DNA from: DSBX01 sp046484845
GTDB lineage: Bacteria > Hydrothermota > Tepidihabitantia > Tepidihabitantales > Tepidihabitantaceae
NCBI GenBank assembly: GCA_046484845.1
Contig: JAWOIB010000043.1
Span: 1-27,633, forward strand
Direction: 5' to 3'
Length of the DNA: 27,633 nucleotides
Shown: piece after piece, positions 21,044 through 27,633 of the stretch
How positions within the stretch are numbered: the stretch's first letter is position 1
How the letters are laid out: each line of letters opens with the position of its first letter
The notes under the pieces: generated by a model
Seen by the model: the letters and a program-made list of their open reading frames with translations, nothing else
What the model was told of the DNA's origin: nothing
Databases searched by the model: none
Made by a program: the position numbers and the translations under genes

Positions 21044-22965
21044 CCACCCTGCCGCTCATCATCGCCCTGCTGCTCGTCCAGCCGGTCTGGACCGCCACCG
21101 GCCTTGACATCATCGCGTCCGACACCGCGCCGGCGCTCGAAAACGTCCTCCTGGACCACGACGGCACGGTCCGGCTCTCCGCCGCGCTCGCGGTCCGGGC
21201 GGAGCTGGAAGAAAACTCGGTCTGGACCATCGTCCCCGGCCCGGGCGGCAACTGGCACGCCGGCACCGGCTCCGCCGGCCGGCTCTACGCGGGCGGCGCC
21301 GGCACGGGCGCATCCGCCGCGGCCGCGGTCGGCGAGGGCGACCTGCTCGCCGTGGTCCAGCTCCCCGGCCAGGGCCTGTTCTTCGGCCTGACCCCGGGCG
21401 GCGACGTTTACCGGCTCGTCCCGGGCGGCGACCCGGAAATCGCGTTCGCCACCGGCGAAGACTACGTCTTCGACCTGCTCGCCGGTTCGGACGGCGACAT
21501 CTACGTCGCCACCGGACCGGCCGGCCGGCTCTACCGCTTCCGGCCCGGCGCGGGCGGCGAGGTGGTGTACGCCGCCCCGCAGGCCCATCTCACCAAACTC
21601 GCCTGGCTCGAGCCCGGCCGCGTCCTGCTCGCGGGCAGCTCGCCCGGCGGGATGGTTTACCGGCTCGACCTCCGGCCCGGGTCCGCGCCGGAAGTCTCGG
21701 TGCTCTACGACACCCCGGCGGAGGAAATCCGCGGGCTGACGGTCACCCGCGAGAGCGGCGTCCGCGTCCATATCGCGGCCAACCCGCCCGCGGACACCCC
21801 CGGCGAGACCGGCACGGTCCTCTGCGTCGGCGAGAACGGCGCGCGCATCTGGCAATGGGCCGTCCCGGACTCCGCAGTGTACGACATCGCCGCCGCCCCG
21901 GGCGGCCTGCTCGTCGCCACCGGCCGGGAAGGGCTCATCTACCGGCTCGACCCGCTCGGCCGCGCCGCCATCTGGCAGAAGCTCCCGGCCGCGCGGGTGC
22001 TCTGCCTCGCCCCGGCCGGCGACGGGTTCCTCGCCGGCACCTCCGACCCCGCGCTGGTCGTGGCGCTCGCCGCCGGCCCGGCCGCGTCCGGCTGGGTCGA
22101 ATCCCCGGTCCGCGACTGCGAGGGCCCGGCCGCCTTCGGCCGGCTCACCCGGCGCGCGGACATCCCCTCCGGCGCCTCGCTCGCGCTCGACACCCGCACC
22201 GGCAACTCCGAAACCCCGGACGAGACCTGGGCCGAATGGCAGCCTGCTGACGGCACGGTCCGCTCCCGGCCCGCCCGGTTCATCCAGTGGCGCGCCCGGC
22301 TCGGCTCCGGCTTTCCCGGCCGCACCCCGGCGCTCGAGCGGGTGGACATCCATTACGCGATTCCCAACCGGCCGCCCTTCATCTCCGGGCTCGAGCTGGA
22401 GGAGATCGACCCGGCCGATGCCGCCCGCGGCGAGCCTGCCCCGGTCCGGGACCTCGGCTGGAGCGCGGCGGACCCGGACGGCGACTCGCTCCGCTACACC
22501 ATCGAGTACCGGCCCGACGCGGCCGGCCGCTGGCTCCTGCTCGCGGACGACCTCGCCGAGTCCAGCTACCCGCTCGACACCCGGCTGCTGCCCGACGGCT
22601 GGTACCGGTTTCGGGTCCGGGCCACCGACGCGCCCTCCCGGCCCCGGGACGAGGCGCTCGAAGCGGAGCTGGTCTCCGCCCCGGTCCTGCTCGACAACAC
22701 CCCGCCGCGCATCACCGGCCTGCGCCTCGACGGCGCGCGCCTGCGCTTCACGGTCACCGACGAAAGCTCGGTCATCAGCGCCGCCCGGGTCTCGGTCAAC
22801 GCCGGGCCCTGGCTGCCGGCCGCGCCCGACGACCGCCTGTTCGACCGGCCCGAAGAGAACTTCTCGGTCGAACTCGAACTCCGGCCGGGCACGAACCACA
22901 TCGCGGTCCGGGCCGCGGACGCGCAGGGCAACTCCGTCACCGCCGCGCTCGCCGCGGAACGCTGA
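21040..22965 (+). CDS. Exported beta-propeller and Ig/fibronectin-like protein
   Basis: 641 residues, GTG start overlapping the S55-like gene by 4 nt (GTGA). It has a signal peptide (about 1-19, LPLIIALLLVQPVWTATG). Residues about 45-370 contain repeated blade-like units with G-x-(V/I)-Y-R-L/F patterns (GGDVYRLVPGG, AGRLYRFRPGAGGEVVYA, GGMVYRLDLRPG, GLIYRLDPLG), suggesting a beta-propeller. The C-terminal part (about 375-641) is composed of fibronectin or Ig-like segments (WSAADPDGDSLRYTIEYRP, LLPDGWYRFRVRATD, ISAARVSVNAGPW). No catalytic motif is seen. Overlap with the S55-like gene suggests that the two act together outside the cytoplasm, possibly with this protein as ligand, scaffold or substrate of the protease. 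Confidence 0.75.
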   Translation: MTTLPLIIALLLVQPVWTATGLDIIASDTAPALENVLLDHDGTVRLSAALAVRAELEENSVWTIVPGPGGNWHAGTGSAGRLYAGGAGTGASAAAAVGEGDLLAVVQLPGQGLFFGLTPGGDVYRLVPGGDPEIAFATGEDYVFDLLAGSDGDIYVATGPAGRLYRFRPGAGGEVVYAAPQAHLTKLAWLEPGRVLLAGSSPGGMVYRLDLRPGSAPEVSVLYDTPAEEIRGLTVTRESGVRVHIAANPPADTPGETGTVLCVGENGARIWQWAVPDSAVYDIAAAPGGLLVATGREGLIYRLDPLGRAAIWQKLPAARVLCLAPAGDGFLAGTSDPALVVALAAGPAASGWVESPVRDCEGPAAFGRLTRRADIPSGASLALDTRTGNSETPDETWAEWQPADGTVRSRPARFIQWRARLGSGFPGRTPALERVDIHYAIPNRPPFISGLELEEIDPADAARGEPAPVRDLGWSAADPDGDSLRYTIEYRPDAAGRWLLLADDLAESSYPLDTRLLPDGWYRFRVRATDAPSRPRDEALEAELVSAPVLLDNTPPRITGLRLDGARLRFTVTDESSVISAARVSVNAGPWLPAAPDDRLFDRPEENFSVELELRPGTNHIAVRAADAQGNSVTAALAAER

Positions 22966-23394
22966 GTGCCGGGCACGGGTCGCTGGCGCCGGCTCGAACA
23001 CACCGCGGACCTCCGGGTCGAGTTCTCCGCCCCGGACCTCGCCGGACTGTTCGCGGCCGGCGCGGACTGCCTGTTCGACACCATGCTCGACCGCGCCGCG
23101 GTTCGGCCCGTTGAGCGCCGCGCGGTCTCGCTCCGCTCCGCCTCCCTGCCCGAGCTGTTCCTCGACTTCCTGCGCGAACTGCTCTTCCGGTACGAATCAG
23201 GGTTCGCGGTCGCGACGGTCGCCCGGCTCGCGGTCTCGCCGGAGACCAACTCGCTCGAGGCCGAGCTGGCCGGCGAGGAGACCGACCCCTCCCGGCACGG
23301 CCTGAAACTGGAAATCAAGAGCCCGACCTACCACGGGTACCTTTTCGAGCCGGTTCCCGGCGGCTGGCGGGCGGTGGTGCTGTTCGACCTCTAG
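22966..23394 (+). CDS. Archease
   Basis: 142 residues, GTG start directly after the preceding stop. It has the archease signatures EHTADLRVEF (11-20), LFAAGADCLFDTM (28-40) and LKLEIKSPTYHGYLFE (113-128), and the normal length of the family. Archeases are small cytosolic proteins that promote RtcB-type RNA ligase activity by aiding its guanylylation. No rtcB gene is in the window, so its partner would be elsewhere. It is the last gene of the TPR-to-archease operon. Its stop codon overlaps that of the convergent cysteine desulfurase gene within a CTAG. Confidence 0.9.
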   Translation: MPGTGRWRRLEHTADLRVEFSAPDLAGLFAAGADCLFDTMLDRAAVRPVERRAVSLRSASLPELFLDFLRELLFRYESGFAVATVARLAVSPETNSLEAELAGEETDPSRHGLKLEIKSPTYHGYLFEPVPGGWRAVVLFDL

Positions 23395-24563
23395 CCGGCC
23401 GGCCGGTTCTTCCAGAGCGGCGATATCGCCCGCAGCCGGGCCACCACCCGCTCGAACCGGTCCAGCGCGTAATCGATCTCGTCCGCGGTCGTCTCCGGCC
23501 CGAGCGAGAACCGCAGCGGCGAGTTCCGGAACACCGGCGGCACCCCGATTGCGGCCAGCGTCGGCGACACCCCGGCCTCGCCCGCGGAGCAGGCCGAGCC
23601 CGAGGCCAGCGCGATGCCCTCCAGGTCCAGGCTCAGCAACAGCGCCTCGCCCTCCACGTACGCCACGCTGAAATGCGCGGTGTTGGGCAGCCGCTTCTCC
23701 GGGTGGCCGTTCAGCCGCACCTCCGGCACGCGGGCGAAGATGCCCTGCTCCAGCCGGTCGCGGTTCGCCTTCATCCGGGCCGCGTTCTCCCGCCACTCCC
23801 CGGCGAGCAGCTGGCAGGCCCGGCCCATCCCGACGATGCCGATGACGTTCTCGGTCCCGGCCCGCAGTCCCCGCTCCTGGTGCCCGCCGTGAATCAGCGG
23901 CTCGATCTCGACCCCCTCCCGGATGTACAGCGCCCCGACGCCCTTCGGCGCGTGCAGCTTGTGCCCGGAGATGGTCAGCAGGTCCACGCCCAGCTTCCGG
24001 ACGTCCACCTCGACCTTGCCCGCGGCCGCGACCGCATCGGTGTGGCAGGTTACTCCCCGCTCCCGGCAGACCGCCGCGATCTCCGCCACCGGCTCGACCG
24101 TCCCGATCTCGTTGTTCGCCAGCATCACCGATACCAGCACCGTGTCCGGCCGGAGCGCGCGCCGGACCGCCTCCGGGTCCACCAGCCCGTGCTCGTCCAC
24201 CGGCAGCCAGCTCACCTCGAACCCGCGGCCGGCCAGGTACCTCGCCGACTCCAGCACCGCGCCGTGCTCAATCGGGCTGACCACCAGGTGCCGGCCCCGG
24301 CTCTCGTGGCGCCGCGCGGTGCCGATCACCGCCCAGTTGTCCGCCTCGGTCCCGCTGCCGGTGAAATGGATTTCCCCGGGTTCCGCGCCCAGGAACTGCG
24401 CCACCTGCTCCCGGGCCTCGGCCAGCCCCTCCGCGCATTCCCGGCCGTAGCTGTGCAGGTTGGAAGGATTGCCGAACACCGGGCCGAGGTACGGCCGGAC
24501 CGCCTCCGCCACCCGCGGGTCGAGCGGGGTGGTCGAATTACTGTCGAGGTAAACGCGCTGCAT
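23391..24563 (-). CDS. nifS: Cysteine desulfurase (NifS/IscS class)
   Basis: 390 residues from ATG 24563 (a GTG at 24566 is in frame). This fold-type I PLP enzyme takes sulfur from cysteine for Fe-S clusters and thio-modifications. It starts with YLDSNSTTPLDPRV. PLP-site residues are H100 (SPIEHGAVL), D176 (HTDAV), the Schiff-base lysine K202 (SGHKLHAPKGVG) and the catalytic Cys325 (ASGSACSAGE). The Gln that usually follows the PLP-binding Asp at +3 (Q183 in E. coli IscS) is Ala179 here. It lies 11 nt after lspA in a two-gene minus-strand unit sharing the lspA promoter. No iscU, sufB or tRNA thiolase gene is adjacent, so the acceptor cannot be named. Confidence 0.93.
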   Translation of the reverse strand: MQRVYLDSNSTTPLDPRVAEAVRPYLGPVFGNPSNLHSYGRECAEGLAEAREQVAQFLGAEPGEIHFTGSGTEADNWAVIGTARRHESRGRHLVVSPIEHGAVLESARYLAGRGFEVSWLPVDEHGLVDPEAVRRALRPDTVLVSVMLANNEIGTVEPVAEIAAVCRERGVTCHTDAVAAAGKVEVDVRKLGVDLLTISGHKLHAPKGVGALYIREGVEIEPLIHGGHQERGLRAGTENVIGIVGMGRACQLLAGEWRENAARMKANRDRLEQGIFARVPEVRLNGHPEKRLPNTAHFSVAYVEGEALLLSLDLEGIALASGSACSAGEAGVSPTLAAIGVPPVFRNSPLRFSLGPETTADEIDYALDRFERVVARLRAISPLWKNRPAG

Positions 24564-24574
24564 CACCCGGCCTG

Positions 24575-25123
24575 CTAAGGCTCCAGCGCCTCCGGGCCGG
24601 CGGGGTCCGGCTTCCCGGCCTCCTGCCCGCCGGGCTCCTTCGCCGTCCGCTTACCGAAGAACTCCCAGGCCAGCAACCCGATTATCCCGACCACGATAAA
24701 CGCGTCCGCCAGGTTGAAAATGAACCACCGGAACCTGAGGCTGGGCAGGCGGAAATCGATGAAATCCAGCACCCAGCCCAGCCGGGCCCGGTCCACCAGG
24801 TTGCCCAGCGCGCCGGCCAGGATCATCCCGTAGGCCAGCGAGGCCAGCCGGTACCGGCTCCGCCACGCGAACCAGGTCACCAGCGCGCAGCCCAGCAGCG
24901 GCAGCACGAAGTACATGAACCGCGGCCCGTAGTTCATACTGAACAGCCCGTCCGGGTTCCGGGTCGGGGAAATCATCAGGTACTCGCCGATCAGGCGGAC
25001 GGTGCGCCAGGTCCCCGGAGGGCCGGCCATGTACGCGCCCTGCACCAGCAGTTTGGTCAACTGGTCCAGGAACAGCCCGATTGCCGCGGCCCAGACGAAC
25101 AGCCGGCGGGGTGACGCCTTCAT
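24575..25123 (-). CDS. lspA: Lipoprotein signal peptidase (signal peptidase II)
   Basis: 182 residues. It is an inner-membrane aspartic peptidase that cleaves the prolipoprotein signal before the lipidated Cys. There are four hydrophobic segments. Motifs are DQLTK (20-24), TRNPDGLFSM around N56, GALGNLVDRARLG with catalytic D111, and FNLADAFIVVG with catalytic D140. The C-terminal tail (about 157-182) is Pro/Glu/Gly-rich. The start is ATG 25123 because the promoter at 25155-25183 lies within the longer frame. The ribosome binding site is not obvious. It fits the presence of lipoproteins such as that at 9776-10948. lspA is followed at 11 nt by the cysteine desulfurase gene, which suggests one transcript. 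Confidence 0.95.
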   Translation of the reverse strand: MKASPRRLFVWAAAIGLFLDQLTKLLVQGAYMAGPPGTWRTVRLIGEYLMISPTRNPDGLFSMNYGPRFMYFVLPLLGCALVTWFAWRSRYRLASLAYGMILAGALGNLVDRARLGWVLDFIDFRLPSLRFRWFIFNLADAFIVVGIIGLLAWEFFGKRTAKEPGGQEAGKPDPAGPEALEP

Positions 25124-25154
25124 CGCGCAAACGTCCGATTCGAAAGCATCTGCC

Positions 25155-25183
25155 AGTATAGAATCACCGGCCCGGCCGGTCAA
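25155..25183 (-). promoter_or_regulatory. Sigma-70-type promoter for lspA-cysteine desulfurase
   Basis: On the minus strand, TTGACC (25183-25178), 17-nt spacer, TATACT (25160-25155), 5 of 6 matches to the -10 consensus. The expected transcription start is near 25148, giving a leader of about 25 nt before the ATG at 25123. It excludes the upstream in-frame start at 25183. Confidence 0.75.
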
Positions 25184-25198
25184 GCACCAGCGCCGGCG

Positions 25199-25552
25199 CT
25201 ACCTGTGCTTGCAGACCGGGCAGCGCCATTTCGTGCCGGCCACGGGCTCGGGGTGCTCCTCGTTCTCGAGACCCGCCGTCTCCGCGAAATCATGGTAGTT
25301 CCGGCACTCCCGGTCAAACGCCTCCTTCTCGGAAGCCGCGTAGGCCCAGGCGAACCAGGTGCTGCCGTCGGTCTCCTGCTCCTTCAGCGTCCGGTTCAGG
25401 TCCGCGTCGGCCCGGCCCACGTAGCGGACGACGAATGCGCCCGAGTCGGTGCGGTAGCCCACCGCGAAGTTGCCCGCGTGGACAGTCGGAACCTGGCGGT
25501 CAATCTCCTCCGGCGTCAGCCGGTACGGACCCTTCATGCCGAGCGAAGGCAT
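25199..25552 (-). CDS. Small GIY-YIG-like protein with C-terminal zinc-knuckle CxxC
   Basis: 117 residues, ATG with a strong AGGAGGTG site. The segment NFAVGY followed by YVGRADADLNRTLKEQ resembles the two strands of the GIY-YIG nuclease core, with the Arg of LNRTLK in the place of the catalytic Arg. A downstream acidic helix (SEKEAFDRECRNYHDF) could supply the metal-binding Glu. The protein ends WRCPVCKHR, a CxxC of a zinc knuckle, of which only one pair is present. GIY-YIG proteins cleave DNA or RNA in repair or restriction. It has its own promoter and a hairpin-rich leader, and is divergent from the DUF362 gene. Without an alignment I call this GIY-YIG-like only. Confidence 0.65.
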   Translation of the reverse strand: MPSLGMKGPYRLTPEEIDRQVPTVHAGNFAVGYRTDSGAFVVRYVGRADADLNRTLKEQETDGSTWFAWAYAASEKEAFDRECRNYHDFAETAGLENEEHPEPVAGTKWRCPVCKHR

Positions 25553-25618
25553 CGTTCACCTCCTGTGGGTTGTCGGTGGCTTTCCTGCGGGCGGGCGGTG
25601 CGGCTGGTTCCGGCGTGC

Positions 25619-25655
25619 CCGGCGAATGCCGGACGGTGCGTTCCGTGCCGGAACG
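25619..25655 (-). promoter_or_regulatory. Two hairpins in the leader of the GIY-YIG-like gene
   Basis: 25639-25655 is a 7-bp inverted repeat with a 3-nt loop (CGTTCCG / CGGAACG). 25619-25632 is a 5-bp repeat with a 4-nt loop (CCGGC / GCCGG). Both lie in the about 110-nt 5' leader of the minus-strand gene. Confidence 0.5.
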
Positions 25656-25670
25656 GATGTAACACAACTA

Positions 25671-25699
25671 ATGGTAGGACAGGGAACGCGGCCAGTCAA
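25671..25699 (-). promoter_or_regulatory. Sigma-70-type promoter for the GIY-YIG-like gene
   Basis: On the minus strand, TTGACT (25699-25694), 17-nt spacer, TACCAT (25676-25671). The expected start is near 25664, giving a leader of about 112 nt. It is arranged back to back with the plus-strand promoter at 25725-25753. Confidence 0.5.
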
Positions 25700-25724
25700 A
25701 CGAAGCCGCGCCCGCCGGGCGGGC

Positions 25725-25753
25725 TTGCCCGCCCCGCGTCGCCGGGCTATAAT
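25725..25753 (+). promoter_or_regulatory. Sigma-70-type promoter giving a leaderless DUF362 mRNA
   Basis: TTGCCC (25725-25730), 17-nt spacer, perfect TATAAT (25748-25753). Seven nt separate the -10 box from the ATG at 25761, so the transcript would begin at or next to the start codon. No Shine-Dalgarno precedes the ATG. Confidence 0.75.
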
Positions 25754-25760
25754 CCCTGCG

Positions 25761-26885
25761 ATGAAGACCCGCGCGCGCGTCGCCGTCCTCCGCACCCGGC
25801 CGGAAACCGTCCTTGATGACTACCGCCGCCTGCTCAAGCTCGCGGAAGCGGACCGCTGTCTCAAACCCGGCATCACCACCATCCTCAAAGACAACATCTC
25901 CTGGCATTACCCCGCGCCCGCGGCCAACACCACCCCCTGGCAGCTCGAAGGCACCATCCTCGGGCTCAAAGACCTCGGCTACCACGACCTCTCGGTCGTC
26001 CAGAACAAGACCGTGGTCATCGACACCCACAAAGGCGAGGACCTCAACGGCTACGTCCCCATCTTCAAACATTACGACCTGCCGGTGCTCTACAACTTCA
26101 AACCCAAAGACATGGCCTGGGTCCCCTGCGAGCCGAAAGCGGACCTGCTCGTGCTCCGCGACATCTACCCCGAAGGCATCCGCATCCCGGACTACTTCTG
26201 CGGCAAGAACATCGTCCACCTCCCGACGGTCAAATGCCACATCTACACCACCACCACCGGCGCGATGAAGAATGCCTTCGGCGGCCTGCTCGCCACCCAC
26301 CGCCACTACACCCACAGCTGGATTCACCAGACGCTGGTGGACCTGCTCAAAATCCAGCGCGAAATCCACCCCGGCATCCTGGCGGTGATGGACGGCACCA
26401 CCGCCGGCAACGGCCCCGGCCCGCGGACGATGGACCCGCAGGTCAAGAACGTCATCCTCGCCTCCGGCGACCAGGTCGCGATTGATGCGGTCGCGGCCAA
26501 GATGATGGGCTTCGACCCGCTCTCCATCGGCTACATCCGGCTCGGCCACGAACACGGCCTCGGGGTCGGGGACGTCCGGGAAATCGAAATCGTCGGGGAC
26601 GACATCTCGGGTGAGAACTGGGACTTCCGGGTCGGCCGCAGCTTCCACAAATTCCTCGGCTGGCTCTCCTGGTACGGCCCGACCAAGTTCCTCCAGAAAC
26701 TCCTCTTCCGCACCTGGTTCGTCAACATCCCGATTTTCGTGTCCGAGGCCAACCACGACTTCATCCACTGGCCGCTCAAAGACGCGAAGGTCTATCGCAA
26801 ATGGCGGGCCGAGACCCCGTGGGGCCGGCTCTTCGCGCAGTACCAACAGCACGGCCACATGGCCGGCCGTTCGGTCGAACCCTAG
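25761..26885 (+). CDS. DUF362 domain-containing protein
   Basis: 374 residues. It matches the DUF362 family pattern: ILKDNISWHYPAPAANTTPW near the N-terminus, then VHLPTVKCHIYTTTTGAMKN with a lysine-rich turn. These are followed by ILAVMDGTTAGNGPGPRTMD and an acidic ILASGDQVAIDAVAAKMMG motif. No CxxCxxC ferredoxin motif is attached, unlike many DUF362 proteins, and no signal peptide is visible. The biochemical role of DUF362 is not established. Short hydrophobic stretches near residues 305-330 (FLGWLSWYGPTKFL) could associate with a membrane. The start is ATG 25761, set by the promoter 7 nt upstream, although an open frame continues upstream. It is monocistronic, followed by about 540 nt of non-coding DNA. 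Confidence 0.88.
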   Translation: MKTRARVAVLRTRPETVLDDYRRLLKLAEADRCLKPGITTILKDNISWHYPAPAANTTPWQLEGTILGLKDLGYHDLSVVQNKTVVIDTHKGEDLNGYVPIFKHYDLPVLYNFKPKDMAWVPCEPKADLLVLRDIYPEGIRIPDYFCGKNIVHLPTVKCHIYTTTTGAMKNAFGGLLATHRHYTHSWIHQTLVDLLKIQREIHPGILAVMDGTTAGNGPGPRTMDPQVKNVILASGDQVAIDAVAAKMMGFDPLSIGYIRLGHEHGLGVGDVREIEIVGDDISGENWDFRVGRSFHKFLGWLSWYGPTKFLQKLLFRTWFVNIPIFVSEANHDFIHWPLKDAKVYRKWRAETPWGRLFAQYQQHGHMAGRSVEP

Positions 26886-27423
26886 CCCCCGCCCTCCCGC
26901 GCCCGCGTCACCCCTGCGCCCCCGGCTGTGAAACCCGGCCGGGCGGCCTTGACTGACGCGGATGGAAGACCCGGCTCACCCCTGCCCCCGGCCCGGTCAG
27001 GCCGGAAGCGAAGCGGAGAATGCGGCTGCTGTCAGCGGTTTTCGCGGGCCGAGAAAGGAATGCTGCGGCTTAGCGTGATACCAGATAGCATTGACAGGGT
27101 CGGATAATATGGGAAGTGTCCCGGGTTTGCCCCGGTCTCAAAGTGCCCCGGTTCACTACGGTACTCGGTATCCAGTAACACACCCCCAATATACCGATGG
27201 CCTCAACCTCTGCAAGCCAACGGTTCTGCCCCCAGTAGGCTCCGTTGCCTGCTCGCTCCAATGCGACCTGTGCCAGGCGGCAGTATAGAAGGCAGGCGAC
27301 TGTCGCGCGAGCCGCTCACAAGCCGTTAGCAAGCTCCACCCTTGTCTGTCGCTTTCGGGCTTCCACCCCGATTCTTCTCAGTGCCTTGCTGTCCGGACCG
27401 ACCCGACAAACGCAGTCCGGCTC
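26886..27423. other. Non-coding stretch of lower GC content
   Basis: I see no convincing gene here. Short frames of 60-65 codons at 27070-27261 (minus) and 27091-27288 (plus) lack ribosome binding sites and family resemblance. The sequence is visibly less GC-rich than its neighbours after about 27060. It contains a TTGACA at 27091 without a correctly spaced -10 box and short direct repeats at 27128-27152. No tRNA, terminator or attachment-site signature is seen. Confidence 0.6.
27128..27152. repeat. 9-bp direct repeat, 16-nt period
   Basis: TGCCCCGGT occurs at 27128-27136 and again at 27144-27152. The adjoining sequence has related GGGTTTG and GGGAAGTGTCCC motifs. It may be a remnant of a dispersed repeat; function unknown. 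Confidence 0.5.
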
Positions 27424-27633
27424 CTAACCTGCTATCTTCCCCTCATCTGATACGCGTACTGTCCGCCACTCGAGGTTACCCTTCTTCAAGACCTTCTGCA
27501 TGGAGCGCTGAGCCCGCTCACGGCGCTTGTCGCGCGGCGGTCCATCCAGCAAGACAAGCCGCTCCAGGGCCGGCTTCTGGCTCATCCCGTCGAACACCAC
27601 GAAATCAACCGGGTCGAACATCGCCTTCATATC
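27424..27633 (-). CDS. C-terminal part of a Holliday-junction-resolvase-like protein; 5' end outside window
   Basis: The last 69 residues of a gene entering from the right edge; stop TAG at 27424. The segment DPVDFVVFDGMSQ matches a strand typical of Holliday-junction-resolvase-related endonuclease proteins (Endonuc_Holl family). The following QRSMQKVLKKGNLEWRTVRV resembles the terminal helix and strand (I-x-x-A-I-x-x-G-x-V-x-W-x-x-x-R). The strand between them, which in that family ends in an E-V-K metal and catalytic motif, reads LVLLDGPPRDKRR here. The nuclease motif therefore looks altered or absent. Only the C-terminus is visible, so function is tentative. Confidence 0.55.
   Translation of the reverse strand, partial: DMKAMFDPVDFVVFDGMSQKPALERLVLLDGPPRDKRRERAQRSMQKVLKKGNLEWRTVRVSDEGKIAG

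Noticed and set aside
27091..27110. TTGACA followed by TAATAT as a possible promoter
   Set aside because: The spacing is only about 8 nt and no credible gene follows; listed only as part of the unexplained block.
27070..27288. Overlapping 60-65-codon frames on both strands
   Set aside because: They lack ribosome binding sites, family resemblance and the codon bias of the other genes.

Overview
The window is very GC-rich and densely coding, with short intergenic gaps, many GTG and TTG starts, and strong purine-rich ribosome binding sites. Several protein types are characteristic of uncultivated bacteria of the FCB superphylum (WOR-3, KSB1, Eisenbacteria-like lineages). These are a PorV/PorQ-type outer-membrane protein, FlgD-like C-terminal sorting domains on secreted proteins, a carboxypeptidase-regulatory-domain TonB-type receptor, and a clostripain-family exopeptidase. 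I infer a diderm, uncultivated FCB-type bacterium; the exact phylum cannot be fixed from this sequence alone. There are no rRNA or tRNA genes, CRISPR arrays or intact mobile elements.

Left part, 1-10948, minus strand: a cell-envelope and secretion block. From a promoter near 11122-11149 the order is a lipoprotein, a TonB-type receptor, a 952-residue secreted protein with a C-terminal sorting-like domain, a PorV-like barrel and a clostripain (C11) protease that carries its own FlgD-like C-terminal domain. Gaps are 6-12 nt. A secreted protein, probably the prodomain of a subtilisin-type protease, follows under its own promoter and runs off the left edge. The set looks like a type IX secretion-like export and cargo locus. 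A very stable GNRA-capped hairpin lies at the PorV-protease junction.

Middle, 10949-15960: a roughly 1-kb non-coding divergent region holds two kinds of degenerate short tandem repeat (7-mers and 6-mers). A GNAT-like protein follows, then an overlapping cluster of M24 aminopeptidase, elongation factor P and biotin carboxylase. EF-P lacks the usual modifiable Lys/Arg loop, and accB is missing from between efp and accC.

16027-23394, plus strand: one probable operon of six genes: a TPR protein with a possible SirB1-like domain, a GNAT-like protein, an unrecognised protein, an S55 (SpoIVB)-like serine protease with reordered catalytic motifs, a beta-propeller/Ig-like secreted protein, and archease. 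It meets the minus-strand lspA-cysteine desulfurase pair tail to tail, with overlapping stop codons.

25199-27633: a small GIY-YIG-like protein with a terminal zinc knuckle is divergent from a DUF362 protein. Then come about 540 nt of less GC-rich non-coding DNA and the C-terminal end of a Holliday-junction-resolvase-like protein at the right edge. Promoters across the window share a TTGAC(N)-16/17-TANNNT form. Two of them place the -10 box only 7 nt before the ATG, implying leaderless mRNAs.
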